Part shown: positions 1 to 5,889 of the stretch, one piece after another | Layout of the letters: every line of letters begins with the position of its first letter | Position numbering within the stretch: the first letter of the stretch is position 1 | NCBI GenBank assembly: GCA_964618855.1 | Contig: CAZUCD010000086.1 | Coordinates: 1-15,488 of the forward strand | Direction: 5' to 3' | DNA length: 15,488 nucleotides | From: CAZUCD01 sp964618855 | GTDB taxonomy: Bacteria; Sumerlaeota; Sumerlaeia; SLMS01; JANRJK01 | Notes under the pieces: model-generated | Seen by the model: the letters and a program-made list of their open reading frames with translations, nothing else | What the model was told of the DNA's origin: nothing | Databases searched by the model: none | Translations under genes and position numbers: made by a program

Positions 1-2
1 TC

Positions 3-752
3 GTCCAAGTGAATGTCAATCCGGCGGTGGGCCTGACGTTTGCAAGCGGCCTCAGGTCGATCCTGCGCCAGGACCCGGACGTCATCCTCGTCGGCGAAAT
101 CCGCGACGTGGAAACCGCGCAGATCGCCGTGCAGGCGGCACTCACGGGCCACCTCGTGCTCTCGACGCTGCACACGAACTCCGCCGCCTCGACCGTGACC
201 CGCCTCATCGACATGGGCATCGAGCCCTTCCTGCTCAGCTCGACCCTCCAGGTCGTCGCGGGCCAGCGCCTCGTCCGCACCATTTGCCAGCGCTGCCGTT
301 CACCGTACATACCGTCCGACGAGGAACTGGAGGACTTCGGCGTCACGCGTGAGGACGTGGCCGACATCTCATTCGCGCACGGGCGCGGCTGCGACGAGTG
401 CAACATGACGGGCTACCGTGGCCGCATCGGCATCTACGAGACTCTGCCCGTCTCCGACTCGCTCCGCGAACTCATTCTCCACCAGTCCACCAGCGACGAC
501 ATGCACGCGATGGCCGTGCACGAGGGCATGATGACCATGCGACAGGACGGCTGGCTGAAGGTCTGCTACGGCGTCACAAGCTTCGACGAGGTTAATCGCC
601 AGACGCACCCCGAGACCGAGGAGTCGATCATGCACGAGCGCGAATCCGTGAGGCGATCGCTTGAGATCATCGCCCGTACGCAGGCCGAGCGTGTCATCGA
701 GGACCAGGGCGACGGCCCGCAGGTCAACCTGTCCCCACCGACCGAGCATTGA
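3..752 (+). CDS. Type II secretion / type IV pilus assembly ATPase (GspE/PilB family), C-terminal part, 5'-truncated
   Basis: Cytoplasmic hexameric ATPase that powers pseudopilus or pilus assembly. The visible part begins inside the conserved VQVNP..GLTFASGLRSILRQDPD stretch, so the gene starts upstream of the window; the GTG at position 9 is internal and is not a start. The Walker B-type motif VILVGEIRDVET and the histidine box HLVLSTLHTN follow. Next comes the tetracysteine zinc site (ICQRC, then about 37 residues later CDECNMTGYRGR), which is typical of GspE/PilB rather than of PilT. The motor core ends near GMMTMRQDGWLKV..GVTSFDEVNRQT. About 50 further charged residues form a C-terminal tail that I do not recognise. 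Whether it serves secretion (GspE) or a pilus (PilB) cannot be told from this fragment; a GspG-like pseudopilin gene 2.7 kb downstream mildly favours the former. The Walker A region lies outside the window. Confidence 0.93.
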   Translation, partial: VQVNVNPAVGLTFASGLRSILRQDPDVILVGEIRDVETAQIAVQAALTGHLVLSTLHTNSAASTVTRLIDMGIEPFLLSSTLQVVAGQRLVRTICQRCRSPYIPSDEELEDFGVTREDVADISFAHGRGCDECNMTGYRGRIGIYETLPVSDSLRELILHQSTSDDMHAMAVHEGMMTMRQDGWLKVCYGVTSFDEVNRQTHPETEESIMHERESVRRSLEIIARTQAERVIEDQGDGPQVNLSPPTEH

Positions 753-811
753 GGCGGCGGGCCCGAGCAAGCCCGCGCCGCGCAAGTCTTCACCAGACCC
801 CAGCAACCCCG

Positions 812-844
812 GAAACCGCCCTGCCTACCCCTCAGGGCGGTTTC
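812..844 (+). terminator. Intrinsic terminator-like hairpin after the GspE/PilB gene
   Basis: A perfect inverted repeat, AAACCGCCCTG (813-823) and CAGGGCGGTTT (833-843), encloses a 9-nt loop. An additional G-C pair (812/844) and a possible G-U pair lengthen the stem. A short T-rich stretch (tttctgttt) partly overlaps the stem's 3' side. It sits 60 nt after the ATPase stop and about 70 nt before the next gene, so it likely ends the upstream transcription unit and separates it from the gene at 917. Confidence 0.8.
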
Positions 845-916
845 TGTTTGTGGCGCCCGGCGCGGGAGAGGTCTCAAAGACTTGCGCACGCGCGGGCATA
901 GGCGCGACCTAGCCCC

Positions 917-3055
917 ATGAGCTCAGGAAATCGATCCAACGGCGTCACGATCGTGGCATTCGCGCTGGCGGGGGTGCTGGCCTGCGCGCTGGCCTTCGTG
1001 ATGCTCCGCGGTTCCGCCGATTCCCCCGCGGGGACTGCGGCCCAGCCCCCTTCCACGACTCCGACGGCGGCGCCTGGAACCCCAACACCATCCCCCAGTC
1101 CATCCCCGACGCCTTCCAGCGCGGCCGAACCCACGCCGCCGGCCTCCTCGGCGCGCGTCATCGACGGAACTACCCTGACGGCCGACGGCAAGCCGATCAC
1201 GCGCCCGGTCTCCATATTCGTCGCCCAGCGCACGGCTGACGGCTCGCCCACAGAACCCGAGTTGCTCACCCTCGACGAGAGTGGATTCGAGGTCGAGGTC
1301 GCACCGGACGTCACCGTCGTGGACGTTGGCTTGTGCGAGGATGGCATCGCCACGGAAGTGGCCACCCCGGTCTTCCTGACGGGCGAGGGTCCCTTCGCCG
1401 TCGAGATTCGCCTTCCGGGCGAGGTCGTGCTGCGCGGCAGGGTGATCACGCCCTCCGGCAGCCCCATCGAGGGGGCCACCCTCTCCGCAGAGCGCATCGT
1501 GCGCGGCTATGGCACCGGCCCCGTCCCGAAGTCCGCGCCGACCGCGATCGCCACCACGGATTCGACCGGCCTCTTCGAGGGACGGCTTACTGCCGCGCCA
1601 AGGATCAAGCTCTCCATTGCGCGCTCCCCGCGGACCGAGGCGTTCCTCATCCCCGATCCCCTCACCCTCGAGTTCAAGTCGCTCGCCGGTGAGACGCGCG
1701 CCGAGCTGAACTTTGTCCTCGAGGAGGGAACGGAGATCGTGGGCCGCGCCCTCGATCCCCAGCGCCGACCGATCATGGGGGCGAACGTGCGGCTGACGGG
1801 GTTCGGCGCGACGCAGTCCGCGAAGAGCGACGCCGACGGGCGGTTTCGCATCCTCGGCCTGCGGCGCGGGACCTACCTCGTCGAGGTCGAGGCACAGGGG
1901 TATGCAACCCGGAGGCTCGGGGAAACCCGGCTGCCCGCGACCCCGATGGAGGTCACGCTCGATCCGCTGGGGCGGGCCAACGGTCGCGTCACCCTGGCCT
2001 CCTCAGACTCGGCACCCCCGGAACCCACGAGGATCGCCGCGACGGGAATGGCCGATTCCCAGGCCACGGATGCCGACGGAAGCTTCGAAGTGATGGACCT
2101 CCCCTCGGGTGAGGTGGTCCTCGTCGGGCTCTCGCGCGTGGCGGGAAAGACGCTGACCGGTCGCGCGAAACTGCGCGTCGGGGCGGGCGAGGAAATGCAC
2201 AACGTCGCCGTGGCCCTCAGGCCCGTGTCCGACATGACGGTGAAACTGCTCGGGGTTTCGCTCCATCCGATCGCCGAACTGGAGGCTACTGTTCAGCGCG
2301 TCGGCGGGGATGCGCAGTCCCCCCAGTCGCAGCCGGAGCAACTGGTCGAGGGTTGGCCGACACCCGCGATTGCCATGAGTGAAACGGGATTGGTGCGCGT
2401 CTCCTCGCTCGAGGCGGGGGAGGAGTACGTGCTGACGGTGCGCGACCGTGCGACGCGCAAGTCGCTGGCTGGCGCCGTGCTCCGACCCCCCGACGACTCG
2501 GTCGCCATGGTGCCGCTCGGCGGGACTGCGACGCTCCGTGGCGCCGTCCTCAACGAGGCGAACACGGCATGCGTCGGCGCCGAGCTGGAACTCGTCACGA
2601 ACCTGGCGCTTTTCGGCAGCGACGTCCCCTCACCCGATCGGAGGACCACACGCAGCGGATTCGACGGCAGGTTCGAGTTCGCCAACGTCCCGGCGGGCCG
2701 CGCGCGCCTGACCGTGAATCGCGACGAGGCCGGCGCGCGGTTCCTCACCCTCAATGCGGACCAACTGGTGGAGTTGTCGCTGCCCTGCGCGGAGCGCCCC
2801 CTCGTCAGGATATGGCCCTTCTCCACCGCGGGGGAGTCCATCGGCGAAACCGAGCAATTCGTGGTCATGTCCCTGGCGGGGACGAAGACCCCGGAGACGC
2901 TGTTGGAACTGACCGGGTCGCGCGTCGAGGCGCGGCTGGCGCCGGGGGATTACTCCATCGTGCGCACCGCCACGATGGAGTCCGTCAGCTTCAAGGTCCG
3001 CTCGAATCTTGCGGAACCGTTGACGGTCGAATTCACGAAGCAGGCCCCCGAATAA
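917..3055 (+). CDS. Membrane-anchored protein with tandem carboxypeptidase-regulatory-like domains
   Basis: A 712-residue protein of unknown specific role. Residues about 10-30 (VTIVAFALAGVLACALAFVML) form a single hydrophobic segment, probably an uncleaved N-terminal anchor or signal. Residues about 35-80 form a low-complexity Pro/Ser/Thr/Ala linker with (S/T)P repeats. The rest is a string of beta-sandwich units of carboxypeptidase-regulatory/CarboxypepD_reg type, recognisable by G-x-V..(G)xPIxGAxV followed by DADGRFRIxGLxxGTY. The clearest copy is at about residues 270-340; others lie near 170-245, 350-400 and 538-605, and a degenerate one near 80-130. Such domains usually act as extracytoplasmic stalks or adhesion modules. 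No catalytic motif is visible. No good Shine-Dalgarno precedes the ATG; the start is chosen because it places the hydrophobic segment at the N-terminus. No tie to the downstream starch genes is evident. Confidence 0.85.
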   Translation: MSSGNRSNGVTIVAFALAGVLACALAFVMLRGSADSPAGTAAQPPSTTPTAAPGTPTPSPSPSPTPSSAAEPTPPASSARVIDGTTLTADGKPITRPVSIFVAQRTADGSPTEPELLTLDESGFEVEVAPDVTVVDVGLCEDGIATEVATPVFLTGEGPFAVEIRLPGEVVLRGRVITPSGSPIEGATLSAERIVRGYGTGPVPKSAPTAIATTDSTGLFEGRLTAAPRIKLSIARSPRTEAFLIPDPLTLEFKSLAGETRAELNFVLEEGTEIVGRALDPQRRPIMGANVRLTGFGATQSAKSDADGRFRILGLRRGTYLVEVEAQGYATRRLGETRLPATPMEVTLDPLGRANGRVTLASSDSAPPEPTRIAATGMADSQATDADGSFEVMDLPSGEVVLVGLSRVAGKTLTGRAKLRVGAGEEMHNVAVALRPVSDMTVKLLGVSLHPIAELEATVQRVGGDAQSPQSQPEQLVEGWPTPAIAMSETGLVRVSSLEAGEEYVLTVRDRATRKSLAGAVLRPPDDSVAMVPLGGTATLRGAVLNEANTACVGAELELVTNLALFGSDVPSPDRRTTRSGFDGRFEFANVPAGRARLTVNRDEAGARFLTLNADQLVELSLPCAERPLVRIWPFSTAGESIGETEQFVVMSLAGTKTPETLLELTGSRVEARLAPGDYSIVRTATMESVSFKVRSNLAEPLTVEFTKQAPE

Positions 3056-3260
3056 ACCTTACGAGGCCGTTAGCCCGGCGATGTCGGCCACTTGAACGAG
3101 GTCGCGTTGCCTGTCCGGAGTACCGTATCCGCACGTGGATCCTCACGACCATCACTCAGAATCCCAATTCTCGGCGCGGCACAAACTGCCAAGAATCAAT
3201 GCGTTGCGAGCGCGTTCCTGAGCTGGAACACCTCCCGCGCACATCGATTGACCCTTTCCA

Positions 3261-3272
3261 TGAAACGTTTCA
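3261..3272. promoter_or_regulatory. Perfect palindrome TGAAACGTTTCA, probable LacI/GalR-family operator
   Basis: The 12-bp sequence is its own reverse complement with the central CG typical of LacI-family operators. As far as I recall it equals the core consensus reported for E. coli Cra (FruR). It lies about 195 bp before the pseudopilin start and 17 bp before a TATTAA hexamer (3289-3294) that could be a -10 box. A convincing -35 at standard spacing is not visible. LacI-family regulators commonly control sugar genes, which fits the downstream alpha-glucan genes. No regulator gene is in the window, so the assignment rests on sequence form and position only. Confidence 0.5.
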
Positions 3273-3426
3273 GGAGGCGGTTCCAGACTATTAAGGCTTT
3301 CCAGAAGCGCTTGACGCAGGACGCGGAATCCGTCAGGAATCCTCTGTCCGGTCGGAAGAGACAAAGGGTCCGCATCAGGTAAAGGGTTTGCGCGGATTTT
3401 GAACTTCCGACCCAGCGTTGCCAAAT

Positions 3427-3448
3427 GGCCAGCCCGCACCGGGTGGCC
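3427..3448 (+). other. Small hairpin before the pseudopilin ribosome binding site
   Basis: GGCCA-g-CCC pairs with GGG-TGGCC around a 5-nt loop (gcacc), giving eight base pairs with one bulged G. It ends 3 nt before the Shine-Dalgarno-like AAAGGTG at 3452. It could influence mRNA stability or ribosome access, but a structure of this size can also arise by chance in GC-rich DNA. Confidence 0.3.
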
Positions 3449-3451
3449 GGA

Positions 3452-3458
3452 AAAGGTG
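3452..3458 (+). promoter_or_regulatory. Ribosome binding site that decides the pseudopilin start
   Basis: AAAGGTG lies 8 nt before the ATG at 3467. The in-frame ATG at 3425 has no such site and would add 14 residues to an already complete type III leader. The start at 3467 is therefore preferred. Confidence 0.65.
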
Positions 3459-3466
3459 AATCATCC

Positions 3467-4153
3467 ATGAGTGAATCCATTTTGAGGGTCAGGGGCCGCG
3501 GTTTCACCCTGATCGAACTGCTGATCGTCGTCGCGATCATCGCGATCCTCGCGGCGATCGCGGTGCCGAACTTCCTCGAGGCCCAGACGCGGTCGAAGGT
3601 TTCGCGCGTCCTTGCGGACATGAGGACGATCCGCACGGGCCTCGAATCCTACCGAGTCGACACCAATCGCTATCCGGAGACGGATCAGGGCATCAACGCG
3701 TTCGCCAATGATCGCAAGACTACCTACTTCCGCCTCACCACCCCGATCGCCTACCTCACGTCGATCCCGCCCTCGCCCTTCAAGGAGAACTACGGGACGT
3801 CGAGCCCGACGGACCCAAAGGTGGCCAGCACCGTGAAGGGCTACCTCTACGTTTCGAAGGACGACTTCAAGAACGTCGCCAACTTCGGGGACTACGGTGA
3901 CGACCGCGAGGCCTACATCGCGCAGCAGTTCGGGGGCGCGCTCGTTTCGACCCAGGTTCGGCTCGAGGCACGGTCGAAGGGTGAGTGGCTCCTGAAGTCT
4001 GTCGGCCCCGACAACCTCGACGACCGCGACAGCCCAACTTCCCCAACCCCCGGGCAGCCTCTTTCCGCTCGCACTTACGATCCGACCAATGGCACGGTCA
4101 GTCGTGGTGACATTGTTGTCGTGAGCGATCTCCCCGGCACCGGGAAGAACTAA
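3467..4153 (+). CDS. Type II secretion pseudopilin / type IV pilin-like protein (GspG-like)
   Basis: A 228-residue prepilin-like protein. It has a short basic leader (MSESILRVRGRG) that would be cut by prepilin peptidase between Gly12 and Phe13. The hydrophobic assembly helix follows (FTLIELLIVVAIIAILAA) with the conserved Glu at mature position 5 (residue 17). After NFLEAQTRSKVSRV comes an amphipathic helix, then RYPETDQGINAF, which resembles the YPTTEQGL segment of GspG major pseudopilins. RLTTPIAYLTSIPPSPF and a C-terminal beta region complete it. This version of the fold is common in Sumerlaeota, Hydrogenedentota and Lentisphaerota genomes, where many copies occur per genome. It could be a secretion pseudopilin or a surface pilin. 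A GspE/PilB-type ATPase gene lies upstream, and secreted glucan-active proteins follow. Confidence 0.85.
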   Translation: MSESILRVRGRGFTLIELLIVVAIIAILAAIAVPNFLEAQTRSKVSRVLADMRTIRTGLESYRVDTNRYPETDQGINAFANDRKTTYFRLTTPIAYLTSIPPSPFKENYGTSSPTDPKVASTVKGYLYVSKDDFKNVANFGDYGDDREAYIAQQFGGALVSTQVRLEARSKGEWLLKSVGPDNLDDRDSPTSPTPGQPLSARTYDPTNGTVSRGDIVVVSDLPGTGKN

Positions 4154-4164
4154 CAGGAACCAAC

Positions 4165-4191
4165 GGGGGCGCGGCCCATGGTTGCGCCCCC
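4165..4191 (+). terminator. Terminator-like hairpin between the pseudopilin and X25-repeat genes
   Basis: A perfect 8-bp stem, GGGGGCGC (4165-4172) with GCGCCCCC (4184-4191), has an 11-nt loop. It starts 11 nt after the pseudopilin stop. No T-run follows, so it may be a partial terminator or an mRNA-stabilising structure that sets different expression levels on its two sides. Confidence 0.5.
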
Positions 4192-4234
4192 ATGATGAAC
4201 TGGTCACGAACCCAACAACCCCAGACCCAACTCT

Positions 4235-4239
4235 AGGAG
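4235..4239 (+). promoter_or_regulatory. Ribosome binding site of the X25-repeat gene
   Basis: AGGAG lies 3 nt before the ATG at 4243 and 6 nt before the ATG at 4246. The second spacing is closer to normal and gives the signal peptide MKKTVVFAF..., so 4246 is preferred. The alternative adds a single Met. Confidence 0.6.
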
Positions 4240-4245
4240 CGAATG

Positions 4246-5778
4246 ATGAAGAAGACAGTCGTTTTTGCCTTTGCAGCGGCCCTCGCGTTGGTCGCTGGCA
4301 GCGCCCCGGCCCAGTATTACGTGACGGGCAGCTTCACCACGCCGGCCTTCTCCCCGGGCACGGGCACCGCGGGTGGCGGCACCGCCGCGGACCTCGCTGG
4401 ATTCGATGACGGTTCCCACGGGGACGCGGTTGCCGGCGACGGCATCTTCACCACGACCGTATCGGGACTCACCCCGGGCACGAACTTTGACTGGAAGTGG
4501 GCGACCGCCGGCTTCGCCTCCTCGACGCCCGACTGCGGCTTCGACAACGCAAAGTTCACCGTCCCCTCCAGCGGCACCGTGAAGTTCTTCCGCGACACGA
4601 ACCTCCAGGGCGACGGATTCGTCCCCGAGAACGGCGTCGCACCCACGGGGGCGGGCATCCCCTACACCGACGCGCTTGATGAGGTCTTCGCCGCGGCGAC
4701 GACCATCAAGGCCGTCGGGAGCTTCCAGACCGTCGGCTTCGACGTGAACGGCGCCGACGCGGTCCTCCTGACCGACACGGGCAACGGCGACGCAGCCGGC
4801 AACGACATCTATGTTGGCACGGGCACCGGCTACTCCGCTGGATCCAAGGACTTCAAGGTCGTCATCAACAGCGCGTTCAACAATCCCGGTTCGATGTCCA
4901 ACGGCGGATACACGGGTGGCTGCGGCAACCTCAGCTTCACCGTCCTCAACCCCAGTGACGTCATCATCTTCACCGTGAACGCCAGGACAGGGCGCGTGCG
5001 CGCTTTCAATTCCTCGGCCGTTCCTGGTCCGCCGTTCTTTGCTCAGAGCTCCGCATGGGGCGAGGCGTACACCTCCACCGAGAACATGGGCGCAGCCGTC
5101 GACGGCGTCTACCGCAAGGCGTTCGTGGTTGCCACGGCTGGCGACTACACGGTCCGCGTCCGCCAGGGCGTTGGGCCATCGTTCCCGGACACCGGCAACT
5201 ACCCCTTCACGACTACCACGCCGAACCAGTCCGTCCTCGTCGTGTTCGACAAGAACACGTACTCGGATCCGTACTATCCGCAGACGGAGATCGTCGCCGT
5301 CGTGAACGCCGCGGACAAGGCGCCGCTGAACACGTTCAGCTACGTCCAGCCCGTCGGCCAGTGGCAGTCCGGTTTCGGTTCGACCGACTACAACGCAGAC
5401 GTGGCCGCGATGGCGGGATTCGACGACGGCCAGACCGCAACCAGCGGCGACGTCACGGCAGGTGACGGCGTCTTCGCGGTCAAGCTGACGGAACTCGACA
5501 ACGTCGGTGGCACGAACGAGAACCTCAAGGCTGTTGGCCGCCGTCAGGGCACCGCGGACTCGGGCTTCACGATCCAGCTCGGCGGGCCGGACGATGGCCT
5601 CACGATCAGCGGCAACAACAGCCAGAGCCAGATCAGCTACACGGCGCTCCAGACCCTCACGTTCCAGATGGACACCGTGACGGGCCGCGTGGGCATCGGT
5701 GCCACCAAGCCGCAGCGCGCCGCCATCTTCGATCCGGGATCGCCGGCCGCAGCGACGAGCTGGGACCTCTACAACTGA
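4246..5778 (+). CDS. Secreted protein of four X25/starch-binding-like beta-sandwich repeats
   Basis: A 510-residue exported protein with a classical signal peptide (MKKTVVFAFAAALALVAGSAPAQ, cleavage after Ala-Gln near residue 23). The mature part consists of four related segments at about residues 24-120, 152-255, 262-345 and 366-486. Copies 1 and 4 share GFDDG...AGDG(I/V)F; copies 1, 2 and 4 start with a (V/I)xxVGxF or VxPVGQW strand, and copies 2 and 4 end with TxxxxTGRV. This pattern (xVGxF strand, DxxGDGxF turn, closing F-x-D/N-x-x-T-G-R-V strand) resembles the amylopullulanase X25 module and SusE/F-like starch-binding domains. No catalytic residues or hydrolase motifs are seen. The position directly before two exported GH13 enzymes supports a role in holding alpha-glucan in the periplasm or outside the cell. 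Similarity to X25 is judged by eye; direct glucan binding is inferred. Confidence 0.7.
   Translation: MKKTVVFAFAAALALVAGSAPAQYYVTGSFTTPAFSPGTGTAGGGTAADLAGFDDGSHGDAVAGDGIFTTTVSGLTPGTNFDWKWATAGFASSTPDCGFDNAKFTVPSSGTVKFFRDTNLQGDGFVPENGVAPTGAGIPYTDALDEVFAAATTIKAVGSFQTVGFDVNGADAVLLTDTGNGDAAGNDIYVGTGTGYSAGSKDFKVVINSAFNNPGSMSNGGYTGGCGNLSFTVLNPSDVIIFTVNARTGRVRAFNSSAVPGPPFFAQSSAWGEAYTSTENMGAAVDGVYRKAFVVATAGDYTVRVRQGVGPSFPDTGNYPFTTTTPNQSVLVVFDKNTYSDPYYPQTEIVAVVNAADKAPLNTFSYVQPVGQWQSGFGSTDYNADVAAMAGFDDGQTATSGDVTAGDGVFAVKLTELDNVGGTNENLKAVGRRQGTADSGFTIQLGGPDDGLTISGNNSQSQISYTALQTLTFQMDTVTGRVGIGATKPQRAAIFDPGSPAAATSWDLYN
4315..5703 (+). repeat. Four diverged protein-level repeats within the X25-like protein
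   Basis: Approximate units are 4315-4605, 4699-5010, 5029-5280 and 5341-5703. They are related at protein level, not as DNA repeats. The first and last are closest (GFDDGSHGD...AGDGIF against GFDDGQTAT...AGDGVF); the third is the most diverged and shorter. This suggests old internal duplication of one beta-sandwich module. Confidence 0.55.
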
Positions 5779-5784
5779 TCTACC

Positions 5785-5801
5785 GCGGGGGACCTCCCCG
5801 C
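5785..5801 (+). terminator. First small hairpin after the X25-repeat gene
   Basis: GCGGGG (5785-5790) pairs with CCCCGC (5796-5801) around a 5-nt loop, 6 nt after the stop codon. It is short and has no T-run, so it is weak as a terminator by itself. It lies 18 nt before a stronger hairpin. Confidence 0.35.
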
Positions 5802-5819
5802 ACGGACTCCTGCATGACC

Positions 5820-5857
5820 CCCGCCCCTGTCATTGGGCATCCCTTGGCAGGGGCGGG
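5820..5857 (+). terminator. Strong hairpin between the X25-repeat gene and the first GH13 gene
   Basis: A perfect 10-bp GC-rich stem, CCCGCCCCTG (5820-5829) with CAGGGGCGGG (5848-5857), has an 18-nt loop. It is followed by tccattccc rather than a clean T-run. It may attenuate read-through into the amylase and transporter genes or protect the upstream mRNA 3' end. It lies 32 nt before the ATG at 5890. Confidence 0.5.
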
Positions 5858-5889
5858 TCCATTCCCACCATCCGAACCATGGGCGGATC

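Larger units (their letters stand above)
3056..3466. other. 410-bp intergenic region upstream of the pseudopilin gene
   Basis: This stretch is less GC-rich than the flanking genes. The best frame through it (3092-3382, + strand) gives an Arg/Ser-rich protein with no recognisable motif and no ribosome binding site, so I treat the region as non-coding. It contains the LacI-type palindrome at 3261-3272, a TATTAA hexamer at 3289-3294 and a small hairpin at 3427-3448 just before the ribosome binding site of the pseudopilin gene. No terminator with a T-run is seen after the stop at 3055. Confidence 0.6.

Noticed and set aside
9..11. GTG as the start of the first gene
   Set aside because: The frame continues upstream with the conserved V-Q of VQVNP-type GspE sequences, so the gene is cut by the window edge.
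3248..3294. TTGACC (3248) and TATTAA (3289) as a sigma-70 promoter pair
   Set aside because: The spacing is 35 bp, twice the normal distance. TATTAA may still be a -10 with a weak -35 or activator, but the pair is not a promoter.
3092..3382. 96-residue open frame in the intergenic region
   Set aside because: It is Arg/Ser-rich with no motif, no ribosome binding site and no typical codon pattern. The region also holds the operator-like palindrome.
5833..5889. Upstream in-frame extension of the neopullulanase-type gene
   Set aside because: It would put part of the 5820-5857 hairpin inside the coding region and add 19 polar residues before the signal peptide. The ATG at 5890 fits an export signal.
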